Shown: positions 1-12,600 of the stretch, in pieces | Numbering within the stretch: position 1 is the stretch's first letter | Layout of the letters: the number at the start of each line of letters is the position of its first letter | Source of the DNA: Castanea sativa | Taxonomy: Eukaryota; Streptophyta; Magnoliopsida; Fagales; Fagaceae | Assembly (NCBI RefSeq): GCF_040712315.1 | Contig: NC_134013.1 | Span: 44,314,501-44,378,500 of the forward strand | Direction: 5' to 3' | Length of the DNA stretch: 64,000 nucleotides | Program-made: the position numbers and the translations under genes | Notes under the pieces: model-generated | Told to the model about the DNA's origin: nothing | Databases searched by the model: none | What the model saw: only the letters and a program-made list of their open reading frames with translations

Positions 1-1322
1 TAGGCAAAAACTTATGTATTCTACCTATCATAAGCCATCAGACATTAGAGTTACTAAATCAACGTGACATGATATGGTTATGTGCCAAGAGAATAATGGC
101 CACACGCCTAGCGCATGTCCATGTTATAGACAACCTATTTTGCACCAATAATTAAATCTTGGAAGAAAGCAAGTTGGTCATTTTATGTACTCAAATATCA
201 TGGTTGCATTTTAGTCACTAACTCATTCATCACAAGTCATAAATATGATCTTGAAGTTAATAATTACAACGATACGTTCAGTATCCTATTTGAACGGCCG
301 AATCTAAAAATATCGCAAGATCAAGTTTTAATGGTCTGCATGCATTCAATTGAGTGAAACCTATCACGCATGATTAATTAGAATTTATTTTGGTTGGTTA
401 CTAATTAAAATTAATTAATTGAATTTTTGTGATTGGTTAAGTCTTTTTCTTAAAATGTGCTTTGATGTATGAGATTAAAATAAACAAGCTGACAAATATT
501 AATTTTGGACAAATAATTTGGTTTTTAAAGTAATTACCCTGAAGATAATAATTTTAAAAGCTTAATTATCACTTAGAAATTAGGTTTATCATGAAAATAA
601 GCTCAAAACATGTCCAAATACTTTTTCAAACTCAGAAAAACTTATAAAAATGTCATAATTGGAAAAATAAATAAAACTTGGAGAACCTCTTGGCACAAAC
701 TCAGCACATTCCCTAGTTGCGTTTTTTCTATTCCAAAGCCAATGCAAATCCGTTTTTTTTTTTAAAGATAAAATCTACCCATTTCATGATAGCTGACTTT
801 TTAAGCTAAATTAGCTTATTTTTCAAGTCAAATCTCTATAAATAAAGGAGGACATTAATTAATTAAGAACCCTTCTTTTTCCTTTTAACGTTGAAGAACT
901 TCTTGATACTCTCTTAAAATTCTAATATTCACTAGACTAGATTGAGCTGTCAAATTGAGAGAACGGAGTGATTGAAGTTAACTAATGGGTTGGTACGACG
1001 TGACCATCTCACTCTAGTCTCTTATGCACGGTACTATCAGATAGGCGCCTCCCGAAATATAAACCAAGTATTTTAATTTATTTGTTATTAAGTAGTCATT
1101 TTTTTAGAGATAGTCAAATAAGGTAAAATGAGTATCACGAGGTGCCTAACACATTTCTCAAGTATAAATGAATTCCTGAATATTTTTTATTTTTTTATTT
1201 TGCTTACATTTTATTTTGCTCATATAAGCTTTTACTAGTAGGTTAGAAGACTCTAAAACCTTCAAAACTTCGGTTTAGTGAAAAAATTTGTTAAGACATA
1301 AGCGACAAATACACATTCTTGG

Positions 1323-1353
<31 letters not shown>

Positions 1354-1424
1354 AATAATCAAAGGTTAATTAGAATCTTGATAATTGGTAGAGGTTCTCT
1401 TTTTAATTCATTTATGCTCTACAC
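1..1424. other. AT-rich 3' flank, possible degraded LTR
   Basis: No credible ORF. A TATAAATA at about 837-844 followed by a short leader-like stretch, and a gcctaacac phrase near 1145 often seen downstream of plant LTRs, hint at a degraded LTR/leader. A (TA)n microsatellite is at 1336-1352. Family assignment is not possible by eye. Confidence 0.3.
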
Positions 1425-2059
1425 TAAGGATGTTCGTGGTGCAATTTTGGGTTATTTTTAATACCGTACTTTGCGATGCAATTTAGCTAAAATCATAACT
1501 GCACCGCACCTTATTTTTGTAGTCACATGTGTGGTGCGATATGGTGCTGTGAGATTTAGAGTTTAGCCAGAACCATAACCGCACCGCATCTCATTTTTGC
1601 GATCACATGTGTGATGCAGTATGGAAGATATAGTTTGAATGGCTTGAAGTTGTCAAGTTGGTATATTTTTCAAATTTTGGATTTTTCCTACCCAACCAAA
1701 AGCTAATATTTTTTTTCCTTTGCTTTGGGTCAAGTTTTAAACTATTAAACTTTTTTTTTTTGTTTTTGGACTAGTTTTCCTAGTCAACATTTGCTAGGGT
1801 TATCAAATCTTTTTTTTTTTTAATGACTAGGGTTATTAAACTATTAATAATATATTTAATATAAAAAATAAATAAATATATTAATATATAAAGAGATGCA
1901 ATGCGGTACAGTTTGGTTTATACGGTTTTCTTATTATAAAACCACAAACCGCACTGCACCATGCAATGTACTGTTACTTGTGGTGCAGTACGATTATGTC
2001 ATTTTACGGAGAATTTAGGTGTGATTTTTATGGTTTTTACGGTTTGGTGAACACCCCTA
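1425..2059. mobile_element. non-autonomous hAT-like element (635 bp)
   Basis: Flanked by a perfect 8-bp target duplication CTCTACAC (1417-1424 and 2060-2067). The ends are inverted: TAAGGATGTTC on the left and, read inward from the right, TAGGGGTGTTC. Subterminal copies of a gcaccgca motif repeat near both ends, and a block of about 45 bp recurs at about 1490 and 1570. No transposase. Eight-bp duplications and subterminal repeats are hAT hallmarks. Confidence 0.8.
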
Positions 2060-2067
2060 CTCTACAC

Positions 2068-3109
2068 TATCCTTTGCCTTGCACATGCATCACTAGTGTG
2101 GAGATTAGACCGAAATCCAGTATCGGTAGGATGTTCAAATTAAGATAATTGTTATTAAACATATGTTATGGGGTGCTTAACATCTTTTTCATAACCAATG
2201 CACAATTTCAGTTAGCACACATTTTATCACTAATTAGAAATGCATAAATCATTAGAAATAAAATCCATCGGCTTATGCAATGTTACGAGGATGATATAGG
2301 GACAATTTTTTTTTTTTTTTTTTTTTTGGGGGAGGGGGTTAAAGTATCAAACATGAATACATGGGCAACGCAAGTTGATTGTCAGTAATGATTGAGCAAA
2401 AATGCAAGACACCTAGGGCATTAATCATTTAGGGAGAAGAAAACAAACTTAGGATGTAAGTATAATAGAACCCTGAAACAACCTATGGTAGATTCATCAA
2501 TTTCACCCAGCCAGGCCCAGGACAGAGCTTTTTTGTCCATGATCGCGAGTCATAAATGTAGCTCGCTCGAAAATATAAACGATATATATTAAAGATTGTT
2601 TTCAATTTTTCTTCCTCAAATACGTATTTTCTGGCAATATTTAGACAGTTCCTTTTAGCTGCTTTTTGCAGGCTTCTGGAAAATTATGAAATCATTATAA
2701 TTGTGTCCGCCTTTTTCCTGCCATCACACACCCACAGTTATCTTTTTGTAGAATACGTTTTGACAAAAGAGAAAGCGCACAAAAAGCTAAACTATGGGAT
2801 CGCCTCAAATATACAAATGTTTTTACACAGCTTACGAACTAGGGAAAGAAGAGAGAGCCTAAGGTTGGAGCTGCTAAAGAATGAGAGCAAAAAGGCTTAA
2901 TAAACATACAAATTTTTTTTTTTGGGGGGGGGGGGGGGAGGTTGAGAGGGGAGAGGAAACCTAATATACAAAGAATGGAACTAAATTTCTTGTGCTAATC
3001 TATAATTTCAGGCATATCTAAGATTTGCCTGAACGTATATACACAAGGGTGGCTGGATATGTTGCCACCCCATGAGCATAAGCAAACAATTATTAAAAGG
3101 GTCCAGTTA
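2068..3109. other. 3' flank without recognisable gene
   Basis: AT-rich sequence with homopolymers (T-run near 2310-2328, T/G runs 2913-2938). The short ORFs lack any family signature. Nothing else supported. Confidence 0.4.
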
Positions 3110-3265
3110 ATATATGCTCTTAAGACACATTACTCATCCATTTTAAAAAACTTTTTATGGAAAATTGAAAAATTTGTCAAAAAAGTTGGTAACTTTTTCA
3201 TTTTCCATAAAAAATTTCCTAAAATGTTTTTACTAATGTATGTCCTAAAGACATACGTTAGTAAA
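3110..3265. repeat. palindromic MITE-like sequence in 3' flank
   Basis: Two arms (about 3117-3176 and 3191-3255) are imperfect inverted copies centred on an aaaagttggtaactttt core. The right end adds a near-perfect 33-bp palindrome at 3231-3263. It begins within 35 bp of the GFS9 stop, so it may be transcribed as a hairpin in the 3' UTR. No clear target duplication. Confidence 0.5.
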
Positions 3266-3295
3266 ACTCTCATTGGAAAACTTACATTAAGGGAC

Positions 3296-3625
3296 CTAAA
3301 ACAAATTGGATGGTGTTATATATGAAGATGAAGCTTTGGGAGGACTGACAGAAGGGTTTGAAGATTCTACAGGTTTTTCAAGGTCAAATAATGGTTTCAG
3401 TCGTCTTTCCACCTCATTACTTTGTAATTTAGCCTCCTCAAGAATCATAGACAAAGCAGACTTGCAAGATTCCTCATCCCGAAATGCCAAGGTCCATCTC
3501 CCATCAACCAAAGCTTTTGTCTTCACTTTTCCATAAGCACCAGATTTAGCAGGATCCAGAAAGGGTAATGTGGATGGTCGGATACGCACGTGTAACCATC
3601 TTGAATGCTTGTCATCGATTCTGGG
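3296..3625 (-). CDS. GFS9: GFS9 exon 21 (C-terminus, stop TAG)
   Basis: Reads [20 protein letters not shown], then [20 protein letters not shown] and [14 protein letters not shown], followed by a Ser/Pro-rich tail ending NLF and TAG. 109 residues plus stop. I saw no clear AATAAA signal on the coding strand in the next 300 bp, so the 3' end of the transcript is undetermined. Confidence 0.93.
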   Translation of the reverse strand, partial: PRIDDKHSRWLHVRIRPSTLPFLDPAKSGAYGKVKTKALVDGRWTLAFRDEESCKSALSMILEEAKLQSNEVERRLKPLFDLEKPVESSNPSVSPPKASSSYITPSNLF

Positions 3626-6600
3626 CTGATGGCAGAAAACAAGATTGAAATGTTTGCAGTAATATAATCTTGAAAAAGCTCAATATTATGGGTGTATCAA
3701 CAGAGTGCATAGTTACTGTAATGTTCTACGCACAGAAAAGTTACATCTGTGATGGAAGCCCAGCTACACAAACAAAAATAAAAGATGAGATAAATAGCAT
3801 GGAAACGTTAAAGGTATACATACATTAGAGCCAGCCAAAGGTGCAGCAACACGAACAACTCCAAATTGCTGCTTCAAGGGTAATACTTCTGCAAGCACAA
3901 GCCACCCAGATGTTCCCATAGAGATTGCTAGAAAGGAAAAATGACGTTCTTTACCCCTTTCAAATGCAATTCTACAAGGCACAGCATCAACTACAAAATA
4001 CAGAAACCGGAAGATTTAACCACAAAGTACTCAATTGTTTAATTTTGACATAAAATTGCATGCCAAAAAGATACAATAATATAAAAATGATCTTCCACTA
4101 TTTTGAAGAGAATGGGATATAGAAAATGAAAACATTCATTCATATAGCTATTGGTATAGGAAAATCTATCAATTTGATGCCACTCTAGAGCCTTCCACTT
4201 TGTACATCAATCGATTGAATCATATATAAACCAAAATCAATCAGAAAAATATACACACGCCTAAGCATGAAAATCTTCCAAATTTTGCATGGATAAATGA
4301 TGTAAAACACTATAAATCTTGGCTTTAATTTGAACATTAAATAGCATTAAGTGTAGAAGGGGGTAAAAAACATCTATGTTCACTATTTATGACAAGTATC
4401 ACTTTATAAATGTAGGAAGGGTTATGAATCCTGTTGTGTTGCCTCCCAATCAATCCAAACTGTCCGTACAACAACGATCAAGCCATAATTCCAAAGTCTT
4501 GTGCTATGAACGTATAAGCAGGAAAAGAGTACACTTTTTTTTTTAAGTAATAAGAATTATATTAAAAAAAGAAGGGTGTCACCTGAGTATATAGCAAGTA
4601 TACGTCAAAGACAAAGTACAAATCAAGAGCATAAAGTACAAAAGTCCATAAACCATGAAATGAAAAAATAAAAAAATAAAAAAAAATAAACGATAGCCTA
4701 ACACTACAACCCAATCCAAAAGAGTCTTAAAAAAGAATTTAAGATCAGAAACTGTTTTCTCTAAATCCTCAAAATGCCGGTTATTCCTCTCCTGCCAAAT
4801 GCACTACATCAAACAACAAGGGAAAACCATCCAAATAGCATTATGCCGCCCAAACTTTCCCTTGCCAACAAGCCAACAACTCCACCACTGTCTTCAGCAT
4901 CTTTGGCATAACCCAATGAATGCCAAACAAGGTAAACACCATAGACCACAAATCAGAAGTAAGGGGGCAAAGGATAAGGAGGTGGTCTATTGATTCCCCA
5001 ATTCTTTTACACATACAACACCAATCTAAAATAAAAATATTTTGTTTTCGAAGATTATTAATAGTCATAATATTCCTCAAAGCTGTAGTCCAAAAAAAAA
5101 ACAAAAAAAAAGGCAACTCTAGAAGGTTTCCAACAAACCCTTATCCCTTAACAGGTTTCCAACAAATCTTATTGTCCCTAACTCCCTTTAAAGAATTCCA
5201 TAAATACTATCCAGAAAATTACATAAGAAATCCATCTACCAATCTTGAATGGCTCTTACAAAATTTAAATCCTTGAAGAGAACACCATTTAGGAACTTCA
5301 TCAAATTAGCCATATAAGCCTCCTTATTTCAAATTATAGCAAATAATTCCGGATAGCTCAATCTCAAAGGAGTGTCCCCACACCAAATGTCCAACTAGAA
5401 TCTGACAATAAACCCAGCTCCAGCCTCAATTGGATGTGACGAGCAAAAGATGGCCAGTCATGACTAATAGATTTCCACAAACTCATCCCATTAGGGCCAG
5501 TATCAAGAAGAGAGCACCAACCTCCCCCTTCATAACCATACTTAAACCCTATCACTCTCCTCCACAGTGCCTATCGCTCATTCCCAAATCATAACCATTT
5601 TCCAAATAACACTTTATTAAAGCTTCTCAAACTTCTAAAAGCCAAGCCCCCAGAATGAAGAGGAGCACAAACCGTAGCCCATTTCACCAGGTGAGTTATT
5701 TTATCAGCCCTCAAACCACTCCAAAGAAAATTTCGTTTAAGCTGTTCAATATGGTTTGCAACCTCCACCGGGATAAGAAAAAGAGAAAGAAAATAAGTTG
5801 GAAGATTGGACCAAGCACTCTTAATTAAACTAACTTTACCTCCTTTTGAAAGATGCAACCGTTTCCATCCCACTGTCCTCTCCATCTTCTCAATAATTGG
5901 ATTCCAAATAGAACTATCTCTAACATTTGCACCCAACGGAAGGCCTAAATATTTCATCGGGAAGGAGCCTTGCTTGCACCCTAGCACATCCACAAAATCT
6001 GCTATATTTGGAACCACACCCACAGGGACTAATTCAGACTTTCCCATATTAATTTTCAGCCCAAATACAACTTCAACCCAAAACATCACTAGCCAGAGAA
6101 ATAGAATCTAACCAAGATTAGCATCACATAGGACCAAAGTATCATCAACAAAAAGAATATGGGTCACCTGCAAACCCGTGGGACCAACCCTAACACCAGA
6201 AATTAGACCATCCCTCACTGCCTTATCAAACATTTTACGAAAAGCATCCATAACAATGACAAACAATAAAGGGGATGATGAATAACTTTTTCTTATACCT
6301 CTAGAGCTTTCAAAGAAACCACAACGAGTTCCACTAATAAGAATAGAGAATTTAATTATAGAGATGCAAAAAGAAACCCACCTACTCCATTTTTCAGGAA
6401 AACCACAACGATCTAACGTATAAATGAGGAAACCCCAATTCACATGATCATATGTCTTCTTTACATCCAGCTTACACAACACCTTGGGAACTCCTGCTTT
6501 TAAACTAAAATCTATCTCTATCTCTATCTTTCTTTAACAAAAACATTTTGAGATTCATAAAAAATATCCCCAAGCACCATTCTCAACCTGTTAATTAAAA

Positions 6601-9600
6601 CTTCAGCAATAATAATATACCCCCCCCCCCCCCCCCAAAACCAAACAAATAGGCCGAAAACCCCTTACCTCCATTGCATTAGATTTTTTAGGAATTAAGG
6701 AAATGAAAGTGGCATTTAAAATTTTCCCAAACTGAGCATTATCAAAATAAATACTAAAAAACATCCAAAAGATTGGTTTTGATAATAACTTAACAAGTCT
6801 GGAAAAAAGCCATAGGGAAACCATCAGGTCCAGGAACTTTATGTCCATTAAAATCCATGACCACCCCAAAAAACTCGGCTTCCTCAAAGGGTCGTTCCAA
6901 CCAGCCAGCCTTGCCCTCAGAAATCCTGGAAAAATTAAGCACATCCAGATGAGAACAATGGGGCTTGTCTTCCGAGTAGAGACTCTTATAGAATTATTCC
7001 ACTTTTTAAAATCTCCCCTTAAAGATTTCAACTTCATGGCTAACCTGTAACTTAAGAGTTCCATAGAAATGATAAAGAGTACCACCAAATTTTCACCTTC
7101 TCCACAAAACCATCCACCTAAAGCTTCTCACAAAAAAAAAAAAAAGGCCTTCGTCCCTTAAAAAAATCACCGCCCTCCAAAGAAATCGGAAACTGGTCTG
7201 ATAAAACTCTAACCAGCTGTTTATTTTGGATATTAGGATAGTGCACCTCCCACTCTGAAGAAAAGAGAAAACAATTTATCCTAGAACCAGACAAATAATT
7301 GGACCCAGTGTAACTGCCACCCTCCAAAGGGATATCCATTAACCCATTAATAGAGATGAAATCTGAAAAATTACGCATAACCTGAGTAAAATTTTCAGCC
7401 CCCAACCATTTAGAAGGAAAGCAAACAGCATTGAAATCACCACCTACACACCATGGCAAATTCCACCAACCATACAGACCTGCCAACTCCCACATCACCC
7501 TTTTCTCCCTATCCACATTAGGACCATATACACCAGCAAAGGCCCATTCAAAATTGTCCCCCACATTCCTAAATCTACAAGACACCAAAAACTGACCCAG
7601 AACTTCTTTCAATTTCTCCACAACCCTCCTATCCCACATTACCAAAATCCCACCTGAAGCACCTATTGAACTAAAATAAACCCAATCAACATGCTGACAA
7701 CCCCAAATACTTCTAATAAAGCCCTTAGTGATAAGCTCCATCTATCTCCTGCAAGCAAATGACATCAGCCTGCTATATTCTAAATAAGGTTCTTAATTTG
7801 GAGCCTCTTATCCTTCTCATTCAGTCCCCTCACATTCCAAGAGACTATCTTCAAATTCATTGAGACACAATCATAGCCCTTTCCCTATTGTAACCTCAAG
7901 ATTTACTAGAAGTGGAATCATAATTAATAGATCTCACCAAGCTCCTTAACTCCCTTAAACCTTTTCCTCCTCCCTTTGATTTTTTTTTTCTCAGAACATT
8001 CTCAGCAGCCCTTTGTCTAATTTTCTCCTCAAGAGTCAAAAGAAACTTAGAAGCAAGTTCTTCCAAACCTTCAACCGGAGTCTCCAAAAAAAAGCCAAAT
8101 TCCTGAAACTTGCTCTGAAGACTTCGATATAGCCAACGAAGTCACATTCAAAAGTTCTGAACAATCTGAACCGCGCCGATCAAAGTCAATCATCTCACCA
8201 CTTTCTTCGGACCAAACCTCAGAATCTGCATCCTCCTCCATCACCCTATCCCACTCAAATTGTACCTCTATGGGCCTTAAATAATTTCCCAAATAATCCA
8301 TGGCATTAAGCTCTTCCAAAACAGAGACCCAAAAAAAAAAACCTGAAGGCTGTATCTCAATCTCCATTGACACTACCACCCTCTTCCCATCACGAGTTCT
8401 AAAACCCACTTGTCTAAAAAGTCCCACAACTTATTCTTGTCCACAGCACGATCAAATAAGAGTTGCTTGATCAGTTGGTGCACTAGCTCACTATCGAACA
8501 TCCAAATAGGGATTGGTCTCCAAAACCACCATGTAGGTGCATGTGGGAACCAATACTTGTGATCAGTGGCAGAGCCAGGATTTCAGTTTAAGGGGGGCAA
8601 AATTAAATGACAAGATTGAAAGTAAAATTAATGTAAATATCATTAATCACTGTTAATAACGAAATAGATATAGAATTATATACTATTAATGCAATTGTCA
8701 TACAAAATGTAATATAATATAAACTCTAATTTATTTTTTCATACATAATTTAATTTGTCAATTGGAAGATTAGTAAAATACACATTGATATGAGTTTTAG
8801 AATTTGAATCTAAATCATTATTATAATTTGGCTTCTCCATAATCTCAATTGATTATAAGTATATATTACATTTCATATTATTAAAATAAATAAAACAAAA
8901 AAAATCATAGTTAATAACAATCAAATTAAGAGATTATTCTAAATATATAGAATTTAAACATGTAATTTGATTCCTTAAAATAAATTGAGAAAATAAATCA
9001 ATATAAAAGAATTATAAAGTTGTATATTCATTTATGCAAAATTCAGTATCTTTTACTCTATTCTTTAAGTAGTAAGTAGTTAAAATTGGTTCTATAGTAA
9101 AAAAAAAAAGCGTTTCAAAATTGAAATTATGAAAAAGTTAAAGTAGAAGAGAAAAAGATTAGGGAACGCTAAGGTTTTAGTTTGATATACAAGGGCCTAA
9201 ATATATTTTTTTTATTATGATTATGTGGGAATACCTTATTCGAAGAACAAATTGCCCTAAGAAAAGCACTCCAGGAAAAAAATTTCCAGTAATTGAGAAT
9301 GTGGCAAGGAAAAAAAGTATGGGTGTTAAGTAGGACCCACTGAACTTTGTTTTGTTTGGAAAAAGACAAAATAATGTTATGAAGATTTGCACCTATTGGA
9401 AAAGCACTCTAGGCATGGAACGTTTGTGTCAAGGTCAAAATTCTTGATAACATAATATTTGGGTTGCTACTCTGGATTCTTTTTAGGAGGGGGGTGGGGG
9501 GGGGCACTTGCCCCCTCTCGCCCCCCCTTGCCTCCGCCCCTGCTTGTGATATAGAGCTTGACACGGCATCATGAGGTTTCGCAAACTCCTCAAAAATCTG

Positions 9601-12600
9601 CTCTATGATGACAGAAACTGGTTTGGGAATATGGGTAGGAACTCAATTAAGAGCTCAGGGTTCTGAAACGTGTGAACTGACCTCCGGGATATGGACCACG
9701 AGCGCAGATTTGCCAACATAACATCGGATTTATCGCCAGTAGAGCAAGAGAGCACTATGTCCATGGTAATTGCCAGAGATTGCCTTATCTGGATTGTGAG
9801 ACCTTGGGTTGACTAGAGGAAGAACCAAGGCACTCGATACACTACACTAGGGAGCTCTACTGTGATATGAGTATGACCATCGAGAGTGGGACCTTGGTCT
9901 TGGACAACAGCTTGTTGGTCTTTGGGCTTACGACCAACTTGGCCCAAGAAAGGGCCCAAGGCTTCCAATGTTTTGATGTGGGCCTAGTCTCTTTAAAAAC
10001 AGCCGAAGATGGCTGAATTTTTATTGTGGGCCTGATTTCTTTTAAAATAGAGGCTGGCTGTCCCAAGCCCACTTCCCTCAAAACCTCAATGCTCCACACG
10101 AAAACATTTATCCATACTCAACTTTCCTTGAATAACAATTGAGACAATCCCATTATGATTATGACCGACATTACTTCTGCCCCAAATCCAGCCTTCTCTT
10201 TCCCAGAATAAACATTGCTAAAATCACGGTGAAGTTCACTGGAATTTTTACCTTCCGAAATTTTCTCTTTTCCTTTATTCACAATTCCATAATTATTCTG
10301 CCTCCCCTTTGCCATCACCACCGCAGGCTGCTTGAATTCACCCTTTTGAATTCTGGGTTATGTCCCTGTCTAGGAAGAGAAGCCAACATCTTCCTCAAGT
10401 GATGTCCAAAGCCTCCACCCCCTCCCCAACTTTCCATCCGGTATCACGATGGACCCCTTCTGCCGGCCTTGAATGAGTTCAGAGATGAGCAAGAAATTAC
10501 CACGATCATTAGAACCCAATTGGAGAATAAAGATTTTATCTCCCTCCCAATACGTTCGGGAAAATTGTACAGGGGATTCTTTCGACACCAAGTCTTCCAC
10601 ATTAAACAACAGCCTCTTTGCACTCTCCTTCCTCAAAGCAACAAACCGGGAAGAATCTCAACCTCTTTCCAAATTACATAACAAATAAAATGTACCACCT
10701 TCCTCAATCGAGAATTCAAAAGTTTTGGATTCAACAAAAAATAAACGTGGATCCTCCCATAAGGAAAAAAGAGAAACCAAGGAAAAAAAATCTATGACTA
10801 AATCGAGGTAGCCAGGCCTCTCTACATAGCATAACTTTTTTTAGACAAGCAAGTTGTTGCAGCAGAAAACTGCCAGGAATATGCAAGAATAAAGATACAG
10901 CATACACTGCACTTTCTCCATAATGAATACTTAGATGGAAGAATCTGAGATGGCTGCTCAGGTAGTACAATTCTATAAAACTTTGTATCAAGAGACAGAG
11001 GAGTGGAGGCCTTTTGTGGAAGATTTGGAATTTGATCAACTTGGGGGGTTGGACAAGGGCTGGCTTAAAAGGAGGTTCGAGAAGGAGGAGATTCTTCTAG
11101 ATATTAGAGATTTGGAAGGGGATAAAAAGCCAAGTCTGGATGGCTTTTCAATGGCATTTTACCATCATTGTTGGAGAGTGGTGGAAAGAGATGTTTTAGC
11201 AGTCTTTGAAAAGTTTTATCAACATGGTAAGTTTGAAAAATCTCTCAATGCTACTTTCATAGCTCTAATCCCTAAAAAGAATGGTGCTTCCAACATTCGA
11301 GACTTTAGACCTATTAGTTTGGTGGGCAGTATGTATAAAATCTTAGCTAAGGTTTTGGCAAATCATTTGAAAGTGGTTTTAAATCAGTTGATATCCGAGT
11401 CTCAGAATAGTTTTATGGGTGGTAGAAAAATTCTTGACTAAGTTCTTATTGCCAATGATTGCATGGACAGCCAAGTAAAGAGTAAGATTCCGGGGGTTAT
11501 CTGTAAGTTGTATTGAGAAAGCTTATAATCATATGAACTGAAAGGCCCTACAAGTTCTATTGAAGAGAATGGGTTTTGGGGAAAAGTGGTGTAGATGGAT
11601 CCAGAATTGTATATCCACAATCCAATTTTCTGTCTTAGTCAATGGCTCTCCAGCTAACTTTTTTGGTAGCATTAGGGGATTGAGACAAGGGGACCCACTA
11701 TCTCCTATGTTGTTTTTGATTCTGATGGAGGTATTTAGTAGGATGTTGAAGAGAGTGGAGGGTGTTGGCTTACTTTGTGGTTTCAAGGTTGAGGATAGGC
11801 GTGGTGGTGGGGAATGTGTATCACATCTCCTGTTTGCAAATGATACAATTTTGTTTTATGATGCAAACGTGGAGCAAATCCTTCATATTAAATACGGTTA
11901 CTTTGTTTTCGGGTTGTGATAGGCTTGAAGGTCAATGTGCAGAAAAGTGAAATGGTTCCAATAGGGGAGGTAAATAATGTGCACGCTCTGGCAGAGATTT
12001 TGGGATGTAGGGTTGGGGTCTTCTCATAAGTCACCTAAAATTTGGAATCCTATTTTGGAGAAAATTGAGTGGAAGTTGGCTAGGTGGAAGAAGCTATATT
12101 TGTCAAAGGGTGGTAGTTTGACACTACTTAAGAGTACGTTATCTAGTCTGCCTGCTTATTTTCTATCGTTGTTCACAATTCCTACTCAAGTGGCTTATCT
12201 TGGTATACCATTGGGGTCTTCTCATAAGTCACCTAAAATTTGGAATCCTATTCTGGAGAAAATTGAGTGGAAGTTGGCTAGGTGGAAGCAACTATATTTG
12301 TCCAAGGGTGGTAGTTTGACACTACTTAAGAGTACGTTATCTAGTCTGCCTACTTATTTTCTATCGTTGTTCACAATTCCTACTCAAGTGGCTAATAGAA
12401 TTGAAAAGTTGCAAAGGGACTTCTTGTTGGGTGATAACAAGACTCATTTGGTAGGATGGAACAAAGTGTGTGCGCCTATGGTTAATGACAGTTTGGGTAT
12501 AAGGAAACTAACTACATTCAATAAAGCTTTACTAGGGAATTGGCTTTGGTGATGTGGGATTGAGGAGTCACAACTCTTAGAATAAGATATGTGATGTGGT

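Larger units (their letters stand above)
4535..10870 (-). mobile_element. L1-type LINE A, decayed, interrupted by hAT element
   Basis: Minus-strand LINE with poly-A tail (poly-T at 4535-4544). Reading leftward from about 10870: 5' UTR, ORF1 pieces (10370-10636, 10118-10321, 9857-10099, 9551-9660, 7896-8563), endonuclease from [14 protein letters not shown] at about 7860, RT, then RNase-H-less C-terminus with a CX2C...HX4C zinc-binding module (4841-5116). Many frameshifts and stops. A 17-C run at 6620-6636 disrupts RT. The 5' end is defined only by similarity to LINE F's leader. It sits sense to GFS9 in intron 19. No clear target duplication was found. Confidence 0.85.

Noticed and set aside
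3306..3536. Plus-strand ORF overlapping GFS9 exon 21
   Set aside because: Antisense shadow of a well-supported conserved exon.
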